Origin: Xestospongia muta
Lineage: Eukaryota > Porifera > Demospongiae > Haplosclerida > Petrosiidae
DNA length: 64,000 bases
Direction of reading: 5' to 3'
Assembly (NCBI GenBank): GCA_963693285.1
Contig: OY848930.1
Span: 4,030,001-4,094,000, forward strand
Made by a program: the position numbers and the translations under genes. Of this stretch, positions 11,191 to 23,143 are shown piece by piece. The stretch's first letter is position 1, and every line of letters starts with the position of its first letter. Under the pieces are notes generated by a model. That model was not told the origin of the DNA and did not search any database. It saw nothing but the letters and a program-made list of their open reading frames with translations.

Positions 11191-11610
11191 TTCCTGATCT
11201 GTTTCTGTTGCTAGTCCATCATCATTTGAAAATGTCAAAATCAAAGAAAGTCATGGAAAAGACAAGATATATCTTTTAATTTCAATTTCAATGATAATAT
11301 ACAGAAGATAATAACATTATATTAATGTTGTTTGTTCCTTTCAATCAAGTTTGATAGAAAATAGCTATAACATAGTCCTCTAACAGCCTATAAAGACTTC
11401 ATAAATCATAAATACTAAAGACATTTATACAACACACTCTACCTCAGTTCCAACATACATACTATACACTGAAACAAATACACAAAACAAACTAAATTCT
11501 TTCCTATTTCCCTCTAGTGGTATCCTGAAGTAAGTTATTATTGTCCAGACACACTTGTCATCCTTGCATGAAAAACAAAACCTTCCAGAGACTGGAGACG
11601 AGATAGCACT
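11191..11610 (+). pseudogene. Rac relic: end of exon 1, intron and start of exon 2
   Basis: TTCCTGATCTGTTTCTG...CATCATCATTTGAAAATGTC matches the end of exon 1 of the intact Rac gene (near 48521), the middle matches its intron, and TGGTATCCTGAAGTAAGT near 11519 matches the start of its exon 2. Homology stops after about 30 codons of exon 2. The first about 80 codons and the C-terminus are missing. Intron sequence is kept, so this is a DNA duplication, not a retrocopy. Confidence 0.75.
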
Positions 11611-11612
11611 TG

Positions 11613-11913
11613 AGCTGATATTATCAGATTGTCTATGGATTAACTGTGAATGAATTATGAAATATCACACTTCTTTCCCATAAACTCTGCATCAGGTGTA
11701 AGAGATAAAATGTAAACTAAACCATGAATTATTACTTTAAGGTGCAGATGTTCAGATACTTATCAAAAAAGGGCTGTCATTTCTCAACAACTTAAACTAA
11801 CAGGAAAGGAGGCTACACAGATGACCACAAAAGAATACTAAAACCACAACAGCTCACTGACTGAACAACAAGAAAGGCAAGCAACAAAACAAGTCTCTTT
11901 AATCACTTCAATC
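11613..11913 (+). promoter_or_regulatory. Promoter region of copy 4 with a damaged TATA box
   Basis: The conserved GCAGATGTTCAGATACTTATC and CTTAAACTAACAGGAAAGG blocks are present, but where the other copies have TATAAAAGAG this one has TACTAAAACC (about 11837-11846). The leader AGCAACAAAACAAG is intact. Confidence 0.55.
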
Positions 11914-12942
11914 ATGATGAGTTACAATTTCATTTTCCTGTGTGTGGTAGTAGCTCTGTTCTCCTCTACTATTCTTATCAATACTGTCAATGGAAACTGT
12001 CATGAAGGTATTATATTTAAATATATCATTTCTCTCTAGTTATTATTATATTATAGACTGCACTTTACCTAGAAGCTGTAAAGATTGGTATGATTTGGGT
12101 AAAAGGAGGAACCTTTACTACCAAATATGTCCTGATGGAAAGACTCGTCATTTAGTAAGTAATTAATCCAGCTTTACTAACAACATATATAGTAATCTAT
12201 TATAACTCAATAATATGTCTACATATCACACATTTAGGTCTACTGTGACATGAATGGTACACACTGTGATGGGAAAGGTGGTTGGACTAGAGTAGCTTAT
12301 CTTAATATGACTGAGTCTGGTGCTACCTGTCCTCCTGGACTCTCACTACAACAATATAATAACATTGATCATGGAGTGTGTGGTCAATCTAATCTCACTT
12401 CAGCTGGTTGTAATTCAACTAAATTTTCCACTCTTGGTCTTAACTATTACAAAGTGTGTGGACAAGTTAGAGGATACCAATATTACGATATTGATGCATT
12501 CTTCGAACTAAGTGAAGGTATAGACAGTTATTATGTTGATGGTGTTTCCATTACTTATGGACAAAACCCTCGTACACACATCTGGACATATGCTGGTGGA
12601 TTAACAGAAAATCATTTCGACGTGTATGCCTGTCCATGTAATACAGGTTACTCTGGACGTATAAATGTTTCCTCAACTTTTATCAGTAATCATTACTACT
12701 GTGAGTCAGGTCTCAATTCTTTCTTTAATTATGTTGGCATTCTCAATGTCAATGATCCTTTATGGGATGGTAAGAACTGTAATGATCTTGAAGTTCCATG
12801 TTGTAATAATACTACAATGCCTTGGTTCTATCGAGTACTTAATAATACAACTCAAGAGGATATTGAACTGAGGGTGTGTAGTAATAGAGGTGATCATAAT
12901 GACGACACACCTTTAGATATCATTGAACTGTATGTTCGTTGA
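11914..12942 (+). CDS. Array copy 4 (type A), divergent
   Basis: Exons 11914-12007 (or from the second ATG at 11917, which aligns with the other copies), 12057-12154 and 12238-12942; 297 aa from the second ATG. Exon 2 is the most diverged of the family: the NCYYPIYPDG stretch becomes NLYYQICPDG, moving a cysteine six residues downstream, and the exon ends TRHL. The intron 2 donor is GTAAGT, not GTAACT. Exon 3 has V2 LTENHFDVYA, V3 GLNSFFNYVGILNVNDP and CCNNTTMPWFYR. The frame is open throughout and splice sites are intact, but the promoter TATA is mutated. Confidence 0.78.
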
Positions 12943-13949
12943 TGAGGAAGTTGTGAAGTTCACATTAAGTTAATATGAATTGTACTTTGAATGTATTGAT
13001 TTAAGTTATATAGTAAAATATTTCGATACTTTAATTTTGTTCATTTAAATTTTTGTAAATGTTATTTATGTTCCTTTAGTTTTCCAATATACATTTGTTA
13101 TTATAATTACATTATCCATAGATATTATTTAACGAAATTATTGTCATATCAATCTGCTGGCTGTATTTTAGAGGTCAAACTGAGAAATAACTTTGATCAT
13201 TTTGCTTGACAAAACAGAGGGTATTGCATCCATTTATCCATGCATCAATCCATTCAGTATTAATTAAAGATAAAATGCCATTTGGTGATGGTCTATTCTA
13301 ATTTCTACTCTGGAATTTGTTTGTACTGACAAAATTAAATTATGTTCAAAGAGCAAATTTACAAAGACATTGTATAAGTTTCCAGCTTCAACTACAAGCA
13401 CAATAGACAGAAAATAATAGCATTATATTTATTTTGACAGCCTTTTAAATCCAGTTTTGATGAGAAGTAGCTATACCATAGTGATAGAATAGCCCACACA
13501 AAACAAAACCCAATACATCGAAGTGACAGTTATTCTAAAATTCACCATATAAATTTTTTACTGAAGTATACGAAGTAATAATTACAATAATATAATAATT
13601 AGTAACAATTAATATAATTATGTAAAGAGCTGGTATTTCCAGTCAACACAACATAATTAACTAAAGCAATTACAGAACTGTCTACCATGAACAGTGTGCT
13701 AAGAAATGACAAATCTCCAGCGAATATTACCAAACTAGAGTAGTACATCTGACGTTAATTCCTCCATTACTCCAAGTATTAATACAGAAACTGATATACG
13801 TCTATTCAATATGGCAATTATAAAGATATTAACATATCTAAACTAATGAAGTAAGTTGAGTAACTTGAGTGTTCAAATTGTGTTATATAACACTCATAGA
13901 TACACCACTAGTTTATCTCTATTTGACTACTAATATTCACATATCTATT
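12943..13949. other. Spacer between copies 4 and 5
   Basis: AT-rich; the first about 80 bp match the 3' flank of copy 5 (GATGAGGAAGTTGTGAAGTTC). Nothing else is recognised. Confidence 0.45.
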
Positions 13950-14329
13950 TCATATAATGGTGTTACCATAACGTGTCATAAACACCTTCGAAGCAGTAAG
14001 GACTACCTTAGAGGTTTGGGTTTGATAAAAAGAGGAGCGGTATATAGATAGTACCTGAATTATGATATCAAGTTGCCTTTTTGGAATAACTGTGAAATAT
14101 CGGTTGTTCATGACACTTCTTTTCTATACCCTCAACAACTGGCAAAACAGGTAAACGAAACAATGGTAGGCACAAATGCTTTGATTCTTATCAAAAAAGG
14201 GTTGTTATTTCCCATCAAATAAAAGTAACAGGAGATGAGGTTTCACAGATTATGAAAAGATTATAAAAGAGACACAACAACTCACTGAGTAATCAATAAA
14301 AAAAAGGCAAACAAGTTTATTCAATCATC
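13950..14329 (+). promoter_or_regulatory. Upstream module and type A promoter of copy 5
   Basis: Contains GCAGTAAGGACTACCTTAGAGG near 13992, AAAGAGGAGCGGTATA near 14030 and TATAAAA at 14262-14268, 68 bp before the ATG. Confidence 0.6.
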
Positions 14330-15364
14330 ATGAGTTATAATCTCCTCCTCCTGTGTGTAGTAGTAGCTCTGTTCTACTCTACTACTCTCATCAATACTGT
14401 CAATGGAAACTGTCCTCAAGGTATTATATTTAAATATATCATTTCCCTCTAGTCATTATTATCTTATAGACTGTCCTCTACCTAGAAGCTGTAAAGATTG
14501 GTATGATTTGGGTATTAGGAAGAACTGTTATTATCCAATATATCCTGATGGAAACACTCAACAATTGGTAACTACTGTATACAACTCTACTAACAACATA
14601 TATAGTAATCTATTATAACTCAATAATATGTCTACATATCACACATTTAGGTCTACTGTGATATGAAGGGTACACACTGTGATGGGAAAGGTGGTTGGAC
14701 TAGAGTGGCTTATCTTAATATGACTGAGTCTGGTGCCTGCTGTCCTCCTGGACTCACACTACAACAACATAACAACATTGATCATGGACTGTGTGGTCGA
14801 CCTAGTCCTTCCTCTTCACCTGGTTGTAGTTCAACTAAATTTTCCACTCTTGGTCTTAACTACTACAAAGTGTGTGGACAACTTAGAGGATATCAATATA
14901 GAGCTCCTGATGCATTTCGGCCACTACTTGTAGGTATAGGTATAGACAATCATTATGTTGATGGTGTTTCTATTACTTATGGACAAAATCCTCGTACACA
15001 CATCTGGACATATGCTGGTGGAATAAGAGAAGATTATGGTGGTACAGCTGGTTGTCCATGTAATACAGGTTACTCTAGTGGTAACAAAATAGCTTCATCT
15101 TTTGTTGGTAATCATTACTACTGTGAGTCTGCTCTTGATCCTGGCAAGCAATGGGCAAACGTTGTCTATGTTAATGATCCTCTGTGGGATGGTAAGAACT
15201 GTGATAGTAGTGAAGCTTCCTGTTGTACTAACTCTAAGATGCCTTGGTTCTATCGAGTACTTGATGATATGACTCAAGAGGATATTGAACTGAGGATGTG
15301 TGGTGATGGAAGTCATTCTGAGGAAGGCACACCTTTAGATATCATTGAACTGTATGTTCGTTGA
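14330..15364 (+). CDS. Array copy 5 (type A)
   Basis: Exons 14330-14420, 14470-14567 and 14651-15364 (300 aa). It belongs to the subgroup whose V1 ends VGIGIDNHYVDG instead of GIDSYYVDG. An extra cysteine appears in GACCPPG (GATCPPG elsewhere). V2 IREDYGGTAG is identical to that of copy 6, while V3 (ALDPGKQWANVVYVND) is nearer to copy 2, so the exon looks mosaic. Signal peptide, splice sites and C-terminus are intact. Confidence 0.85.
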
Positions 15365-17160
15365 TGAGGAAGTTGTGAAGTTCACATTAAGTTAATATGA
15401 GTTATATTTCTAATGTATTGATTTAGGTTCTAGAGAAAAAGATTTCTATTTTTTAATTTTGCTTAAAAATTAGAAGATGTTGACAGAATTAGATTGTTAT
15501 GGCCAAATAATTCAATGGGCAAATTTAAATAAAATAAACATCATATATTTACTGTAGAATGCTCGTGGCAACTGTAGAGTTAACTTGTAGGTGGTACGTG
15601 GGTCAAAATATTTGATGTATCTAAAGATTATCTAATTCTAAATCTGGTATAAACTAAAGGCACAGTTGTTTAGATAGTTATCATAGAGGGCTGTCATCTC
15701 TCATCAATTTAAATGACAAGAGATAAGGCTTCACAGATAACAAAAACCTCAGTACTGCCTCATGCTTTAAGTACCAGGTAGAAAAATGAAAATCAATGCA
15801 CAAGTAGAAAATACCAACAAAATGAAACAAGGTAGTCTATACTATCACAATTAGCCACAAAAAGACAGGGAAAACAAGTTGAAGAGTTACTTAGCTGTTA
15901 ATCTGTTATATAAACATAAACTAAACTCCAGTACATTAAGTCAATGACAAAGTGAACACCATTTAAGATATAACCATATGTATGTTGTTGCTTTAAGAAC
16001 ATACATATGGTCCATCAATGCATATAGCATACTATTCCTCAGCCAGTCATTATATCCAACTATTAATTTCTTATCAATTTAAATAACAAGAGAAAATGTT
16101 TCACAGATGACAAACAATCTTAGGACCAGCTCACATGATTCACATAATAAGCAGAAAAAGAAAATCAATGAGAGATAAAAATGCTAAAAAGTGAAGAAAC
16201 AAGCTAATAATCACTATTAGTCACAAAAAGACAGAAAAAATAAACTGAAGAGCTGCCTTTTATATTTAAAAGTCTTAATTCATAGTCTTAATGGCTTTGA
16301 CAAAACATTTGAATGAAAAAAGGTGTCTATGGAAGCCTGTAAAATTTTATAACAGCAATTAAGACCATTAGATGAAATGAATATAGATAATATGTGGCAG
16401 CCATTTTTTCAGGTCACCACTACATTAGTAGTAAGGACTACCTTAGAGGTTTGGATTTTGATAAAGAGAGGAGTGGTAATAGTATATTGGTAGTATGTGA
16501 ACTGATATTATCACATTGTCTTTGAAATAACTTTTCAATGAACCTGTTTACAAGAAATGAATTATCAGTTCATCATGTCACTCCTCTCATATAAACTCTA
16601 AATCTGGTGTAAACTAAAGGCAAAGATGTTTAGATAGTTATCAAAGAGGGCTGTCGTCTCTCATCAATTTAAATGACAAAAGATAAGGCTTCACAGATAA
16701 CAAAAACCTCAGTACTGCCTCATGCTTTAAGTGTTAGGTAGAAAAATGAAAATCAATGCACAAGTAGAAAATACCAACAAAATGAAACAAGGTAGTCTAT
16801 ACTATCACAATTAGCCACAAAAAGAGAGGGAAAACAAATTGAAGAGCTGCTTAGCTGTTAATCTGTTATATAAACATAAACTAACTCCAGTACACTAAGG
16901 TCAATGACAAAGTGAACACCATTTAAGATATAACCATATGTATGTTGTTGCTGTAACAAATTATCCTTTAGCCAGTTATTATATGTAACTATTAATTGCC
17001 ACCTTCTCCATCAATACACATACCAACCAATGAATTTATTGTTACTTATTACTAATTATTTTGACAACCAATCTTAAATAAAAGAGTTTATGAAAGACTA
17101 CAAATTTATAACTGAGATTTGAGGTTATTGAATGCAAAAGATAATATATGGTAGCCATTT
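15365..17160. repeat. Spacer built of repeated R1 modules
   Basis: A module of about 340 bp (AGATAGTTATCA..GAGGGCTGTC ... GATATAACCATATGTATGTTG) occurs at about 15653-15995 and 16612-16955, with a diverged piece at about 16070-16260 and another good copy at about 26107-26450. Its first part resembles the type A upstream region without a TATA box, so R1 probably descends from a dead promoter segment. An upstream module (GTAGTAAGGACTACCTTAGAGG) at about 16428 precedes the second R1 copy. No gene. Confidence 0.7.
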
Positions 17161-17605
17161 TTTCAGGTCATACTTACAATACTACCAAACAGAGTAATTT
17201 CATAGTTGATCCTTTGGTTTGTGACCATCATTGTCTCTCTTAATATTAAAGGGTCTATTCCATGTAATAGCATTATCATAATTTATTACAAAAACTTTCA
17301 AGTAGTAAGGATCACCTTAGAGGTTTTGGATTTTGAGAAAAAAGGGGAGTGGTAATAGTATATTGGTAGTATGTTAACTGATTTGATCTTGAAATAATCC
17401 GGCATAACAGAAAAAACAAAATGGCTTCAATCTTCAAAGATAAAGATGTTCAGATATTTATCAAAAAAGGGCCGTCACTCATATCATCTTAAACTAACAA
17501 CAAAGGAGGCTTCACCAATTATGACAACTATATAAAAGAGTCATAACAAATCATTGACTGATCAACTAGAAGAGCAAGCAACAAAACAAAGTTTCGTCAA
17601 TCATC
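17161..17605 (+). promoter_or_regulatory. Upstream module and type A promoter of copy 6
   Basis: GTAGTAAGGATCACCTTAGAGG near 17302, GGGGAGTGGTAATAGTATATTGG near 17344, GATGTTCAGATATTTATC near 17445 and TATAAAA at 17531-17537, 75 bp before the ATG. Confidence 0.6.
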
Positions 17606-18638
17606 ATGAGTTATAATCTTCTCCTCTTGTGTGTAGTAGTAGCTCTGTTCTACTCTACTACTCTCATCAATACTGTCAATGGAAACTGTCATGAAGGTAT
17701 TATATTTCAAATATATAATTTCCTTCTAGTCATTATTATATTATAGAATGTCTACCTAGAAGCTGTAGAGATTGGTATGATTTAGGTATAAAGAAGAACT
17801 GTTATTATCCAATATATCCTGATGGAAACACTCAACAATTGGTAACTACTGTATACAACTCTACTAACAACATGTATAGTAATCTATTATAACTCAATAA
17901 TATGTCTACATATCACATATTTAGGTCTATTGTGACATGAACGGTACACACTGTGACGGGAAAGGCGGTTGGACTAGAGTGGCTTATCTTAATATGACTG
18001 AGTCTGGTGCTACCTGTCCTCCTGGACTCACACAACACCAATATAACAACATTAACCATGGAGTGTGTGGACGACCAAATTCTTCCTTATTAGCTGGTTG
18101 TAGTTCAACTATATTTTCCACTCTCGGTATCAACTACTACAAAGTGTGTGGACAACTTAGAGGATATCAGTATCACAGTCCTGATGCCTTTCTAGCACTA
18201 ACTGTAGGTGTAGGTATAGACAATCATTATGTTGATGGTGTTTCTATTACTTATGGACAAAATCCTCGTACACACATCTGGACATATGCTTGTGGAATAA
18301 GAGAAGATTATGGTGGTACAGCTGGTTGTCCATGTAATACAAATTACTCTGGTGGTAACAAAGTAGTTTTATCTTTTGTTGGTAATCATTACTACTGTGA
18401 GTCTGCTGTTGATCCTGGTAAGATTTGGACACCAGTTCTCTATGTTAATGATCCTCTGTGGGATGGTGAGAACTGTAATAGTAGTGAAGCTTCCTGTTGT
18501 ACTAACTCTAAGATGCCTTGGTTCTATCGAGTACTTGATGATATCACTCAAGATGATATTGAACTGAGGGTGTGTAGTGATGGAGGTCCTCCTGAGGAAG
18601 ACACACCTTTAGATATCATTGAACTATATGTTCGTTGA
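17606..18638 (+). CDS. Array copy 6 (type A)
   Basis: Exons 17606-17696, 17747-17841 and 17925-18638 (299 aa). Exon 2 is one codon shorter (ECLPRSC in place of DCPLPRSC); intron 1 is 50 bp. CPPGLTQHQYNN replaces CPPGLSLQQYNN, and RPNSSLLAGC is shared only with copy 15. V1 is HSPDAFLALTVGVG. V2 has the extra Cys (YACG) and IREDYGGTAG, as in copy 5. V4 SDGGPPEED is common to copies 3, 6 and 13. Confidence 0.85.
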
Positions 18639-19113
18639 AAATAAATTGTCAAGTTCACATTTAATTTGCTATGAACTGTGTTTGAATAATTTTGATTGAT
18701 TTAAAAAGAAATAGAGCTTTTTTGAAAAAAAATTAGTTTTTTTTGCAATTTACTTTACAATTATAATTTCTAAGTCATTTACTTTCGAACTTACATTTGT
18801 TATGATAACATCAATTTCCAATGTTAAGTTTCTTATAAGTCATAATTGTAGTCATATAGTGTTCTATAGTTATACAGTATTTGTTACTATTAGACTGGTT
18901 TAGTATTAGTAATCTATAGTACTTGTAACTCATTAACACACACCATTAGTGTGGGTAAGGATATAGATTAGCAGCTAATAAAAAAAATTGTCTAGAAAGT
19001 AGACAAAACAAGCCACCTACTGACGCTTTCTTCTCTGATCACAACAGATAGCAATATTTATCATTGCTACTGAATAGTCTTCATTAAAGTCAAGTGACTA
19101 GTTCTCTGCTAAT
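18639..19113. other. Spacer leading to a Rac relic
   Basis: Closely matches the spacers after copies 10 and 14 (28321-28799 and 36352-36828), including GCAGCTAATAAAAAAA and GTCTAGAAAGTAGACAA, so gene 3' flank plus Rac 5' flank was duplicated as one block at least three times. Confidence 0.6.
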
Positions 19114-19311
19114 ATGTTGGCTATTAAGTGTGTAGTGGTTGGAGATGGAGCAGTTGGTAAGACTTGTCTCCTTATTAACTATACCACTAATGCTTTCCCT
19201 GGTGAGTATATCCCCACTTTCTTTGACAATTACTTCACTAATGTAATGGTGGATTCAAGACCAGTGAATAGCAGATTGTGGGATAAAGCTAATGAAGAGA
19301 ACAAATGTTAA
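19114..19311 (+). pseudogene. Truncated Rac-like frame (P-loop and switch I only)
   Basis: An open frame of 65 codons equals residues 1-58 of the intact Rac paralogue ([16 protein letters not shown]), then turns into [10 protein letters not shown] and stops where DTAGQE should follow. V36F and A42T changes lie in or next to switch I. Without G3-G5 it cannot be a working GTPase. It shares its 3' ending with the relics at 22098, 28800 and 36829. The frame is intact, so a short peptide cannot be excluded. Confidence 0.75.
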
Positions 19312-19829
19312 AAAATAAAATAATTAATATATAAGATAAGATCATTTTTTCCAGTCATCACTACATCACTACCATGTTTAGTCATTTAAAAGATGATCCT
19401 CTGGTTTGTGGCCACCAGTAACTCTTAATATTCAAATCTCTATTTCAAATAATGGTAATACCACAATAAACATCTGAGGTAGTAAGGACTATCTTAGAGG
19501 TTTGGATTTTGACAAAGAGAGGAGTGGTAATGATATTATCTGGTTGGACTTTGAAATAACTTTTCTATGAATCTGTTTAAAAGAAATGATTTATCAATTG
19601 ATCATGTCACTCCTTTCACAAATTCAAACATCTGGCATAACAGAAAAAACAAAATGGCTTCAATATATAAAGACAAAGATTATTAACAAAATAAGGACAT
19701 CATTTCCATCAACTTAAACTAACAGGAAAGGAGGTTACACAGATGATGACAAAAGTATAAAAGAGACACAAAAACTCACTGACTGATCAACAAGAAGGCA
19801 AGCAACAAAACAAAGTTTCTTCAATCATC
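19312..19829 (+). promoter_or_regulatory. Upstream module and type A promoter of copy 7
   Basis: GGTAGTAAGGACTATCTTAGAGG near 19478, AAAGAGAGGAGTGGTAATG near 19513, and TATAAAA at 19756-19762, 74 bp before the ATG. Confidence 0.6.
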
Positions 19830-20858
19830 ATGAGTTATAATCTCCTCCTGTGTGTGGTAGTAGCTCTGTTCTACTCTATTACTCTTGTCAATACTGTCAA
19901 TGGAAACTGTCCTCAAGGTATTATATTTAAATATATCATTTCCCTCTAGTCATTATTATCTTATAGACTGTCTACCTCGAAGCTGTAAAGATTGGTATGA
20001 TTTGGGTATTAGGAAGAACTGTTATTATCCAATATATCCTGATGGAAATACTCAACATTTGGTAACTACTGTATACAACTCTACTAACAACATATATAGT
20101 AATCTATTATAACTCAATAATATGTCTACATATCACACATTTAGGTCTACTGTGACATGAATGGTACATGCTGTGATGGGAAAGGTGGTTGGACTAGAGT
20201 AGCTTATCTTAATATGACTGAGACTGGTGCTACCTGTCCTCCTGGACTCACACAACACCAATATATTAACACCAATCATGGAGTGTGTGGTCGACCTAGT
20301 TCTTCCTCTTCAGCTGGTTGTAGTTCAACAAATTTTTCCACTCTTGGTCTTAAATATTACAAAGTGTGTGGACAACTTAGAGGATATCAATATGGAAGTC
20401 CTGATGCATTTCGACCACTAACAGTAGGTGTAGGTATAGACAATCATTATGTTGATGGTGTTTCTATCACTTATGGACAAAATCCTCGTACACACATCTG
20501 GACATATGCTGGTGGATTAAGAGAAGATGAACTTGGTGTTACTGGCTGTCCATGTAATACAGGTTACTCTGGTGGTAACAAAATTGCTTTATCTTTTGTT
20601 GGTAATCATTACTACTGTGAATCTGGTCTTGATCCTGGTAAGAGTTGGACAAACGTTCTCTACCCTAATGATCCTCTGTGGGATGGTAAGAACTGTAATA
20701 GTAGTGAAGCTTCCTGTTGTACTAACTCTACGATGCCTTGGTTCTATCGAGTACTTGATGATATCACTCAAGATGATATTGAACTGAGGGTGTGTAGTGA
20801 TGGAGGTCCTCCTAAAGAAGACACACCTTTAGATATCATTGAACTATATGTTCGTTGA
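19830..20858 (+). CDS. Array copy 7 (type A)
   Basis: Exons 19830-19917, 19967-20061 and 20145-20858 (298 aa). The signal peptide lacks one Leu (NLLLCVVV), and exon 2 is one codon shorter (DCLPRSC). The start of exon 3 reads MNGTCCDGKGG, adding a cysteine next to the conserved one. V1 GSPDAFRPLTVGVG, V2 LREDELGVTG, V3 GLDPGKSWTNVLYPND, V4 SDGGPPKED. Confidence 0.85.
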
Positions 20859-22097
20859 TGAGGAAGTTGTGAAGTTCACATTAAGTTAATATGAAATGTA
20901 CTTTGAAAGTATTAATTTAAGTTTTATAAGAAAAGATTTCAATTTGTTTAATTTTTTTATTGATGTTAGTTGCATCCCTTTAATTTTCTAATATATATAA
21001 GTTATAATAATTACATGATCCATAGATATTTCAAACTACAAGTCATGTGACACTCTATATTGCAGACCAATTACTTAACTAATTGAATGATTTAGTTTAA
21101 TTTATTATCATATTAATCAGCTTAATAACATTGTATTCTAAAATTAATAAACCAAAAAAGAAAAAAGACTGTCATTTTAATCTTAAGGTTATTGGTATTA
21201 TTAATAGTGTCTACTAAATTTAGTAATTTTAGTTTTAATGTATATTACATTTAATGGGTTGTTCCAAGTCACACCCATTTACATTCATTTATATTTGTGA
21301 AATAAAATAATTTTGCTCATACAAATTTTAGAGATTATCACAATATTTGATTCACTAAAATTAGTACACACATTTAATAGTAGACACAAGGTAATTGCCT
21401 CACTTCCAAGGTGGACATTTAATACACAATCATAACTGTCCTGTTAATATTTGTACAAACAAATGGGGACAACATTTTGTACTTGATTATAAGTTCTGTC
21501 TCTGAAAATGAGAAGGTGGAGCTGACTAAAATAAAATAAAAACCATAGAATTCCAGCTTCACAGACAGTGATCATTACTTTATCTGATGTTTGAGCCAAA
21601 AAATTATAATAATAAAGTGGTCATACTTTAGCTACAAGATGACTACAGACACATATACAATATGGCAATTAACTAACTAATGAAGAAAAGTACCACAGTA
21701 CTTCACAGACAGTGATCATTACTTTATCTGATGTTTGAGAAAAAAAAAAATTTTAAATAAATATACTATCAATTTGTAGCAAACATTGTATAACGATTTA
21801 TAGAGAAAAGATCAGTACAAACTTGTACATTTTAATATTAATACTGTAGTCACTAAAACAAAGTGTCTACAAATATATCATCAAATGACTACAAGTCAAG
21901 TAGTATGTAGCTAGTAAGAAGATTTCTTGCTTCAAATTATAGCCATTACAAAAAATACTGCTTATAACTGTAAGTAAAACTACCAGCTGCTGCACTGTCC
22001 CTTTTCTCTGCTTAGAATACCAGTCATCATAATACAAGTGTTTATCATTGTAATAGAATTGTATCAGTTAAAGTCAAGTGCTTAGTTCTCTGCTAAT
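20859..22097. other. Spacer with duplicated modules
   Basis: The segment TGGAGCTGACTAAAATAAAA...CTTTATCTGATGTTTGAG (about 21510-21590) recurs near 32555 and 43950, and part of it again near 21700. The last about 200 bp match the Rac 5' flank at about 48080-48280. No gene. Confidence 0.55.
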
Positions 22098-22445
22098 ATG
22101 CTGGCTATTGAGTGTGTAGTGGTTTGAGATGGAGCAGTTGGTAAGACTTGTCTCCTTATTAACTATACCACTAATGCTTTCCCTGGTGAGTATATCCCTA
22201 CTGTCTTTGATAATTACTCTGCTAATGTAATGGTGGATTCAAGACCAGTGAATAGTAGATTGTGGGATAAAGCTAACAATGAGAACAATACTAAAAGATA
22301 AAAAGCTAGCTAAACTAAAGGAAGCTTCGAAACTCAATCAGCCACACCCATTATTAAAGTACTCACAGTAAAATTAATATCAGAACAATTAATATCGGAT
22401 TATGGGATACTACATGTCAAGAGGACTACAAAGATAAAGCTAGGT
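22098..22445 (+). pseudogene. Two Rac relics in tandem
   Basis: 22098-22301 matches Rac codons 1 to about 58, but the tenth codon (the first Gly of the P-loop) is TGA (22125-22127). At about 22384-22445 a second relic (ATATCGGATTATGGGATACT...TCAAGAGGACTAC) matches the DTAGQEDY region of the intact gene. The sequence before 22098 is most like that before the intact Rac at 48289. Confidence 0.75.
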
Positions 22446-23080
22446 AACTAAAGGATGTGCTTTTACATAAGCTGGTAAAAAAAATGGCAATGCTTTAGCT
22501 ACAAGATGATACAGATATGTATACAATTCAGAAATTCACTAACTAATGAAGAAAAGTCTGTTAAGTAATTTCATTAGTCAATAATAATGAACAAAATAAA
22601 GAAAATATAAAAAAGACCATAGTACAATATGACTGATGTTATCACCAACACATAAGTGCTCCATAGTACATATATTATATTTTAATATGTTAAGAAACAT
22701 TTGAAGTAGTAAGGACTACCTTAGAGGTTTTGGTTTGATAAAGAGAGGAGTGGTAATAGTATATTGGTAGTATGTGAACTGATGTTATTAGGTTTGACTT
22801 TAAAATAACTTTTCTATGAACCTGTTTACAAGAAATGAATTATCAGTTTATCATGTCACTCCTTTTGTATAAACTATACATTTGGAGATAAAGATAAAAG
22901 ACAGAACTAAACAATGACCTCTTTCTTTAAAGACTCAGATGTTTTAATACTTATCAAAATAGGTTGTCGTTTCTCATCACTTTAAGCTAACAAAGGAAGA
23001 GACTTGTCAGATAATGACAAGAATATAAAAACAGACACACCAACTGATTAACAAGAAAGGCAAACAACAAAACAACCAAC
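22446..23080 (+). promoter_or_regulatory. Orphan upstream module and promoter
   Basis: The full type A upstream architecture (GTAGTAAGGACTACCTTAGAGG near 22705, GAGAGGAGTGGTAATAGT near 22742, TATAAAA at 23024-23030) leads only to a dead first exon at 23081. Closely related orphans lie before 33619, 40137 and 45006. Confidence 0.6.
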
Positions 23081-23143
23081 ATCAGTTATAATTTCCTCCT
23101 GTGTGTAGTAGTAGCTTTTTCTACATTTCTAATCTCATGTTAA
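23081..23143 (+). pseudogene. Dead exon 1 relic (ATG changed to ATC)
   Basis: ATCAGTTATAATTTCCTCC... encodes the start of the signal peptide (SYNFLLCVVVAF) without a start codon, then runs out of homology and stops at TAA. There is no exon 2 or 3 behind it. Same relic at 33619, 40137 and 45006. Confidence 0.7.

Noticed and set aside
13869..14051. 60-codon frame
   Set aside because: It overlaps the conserved upstream regulatory module of copy 5 and is not open in the equivalent modules.
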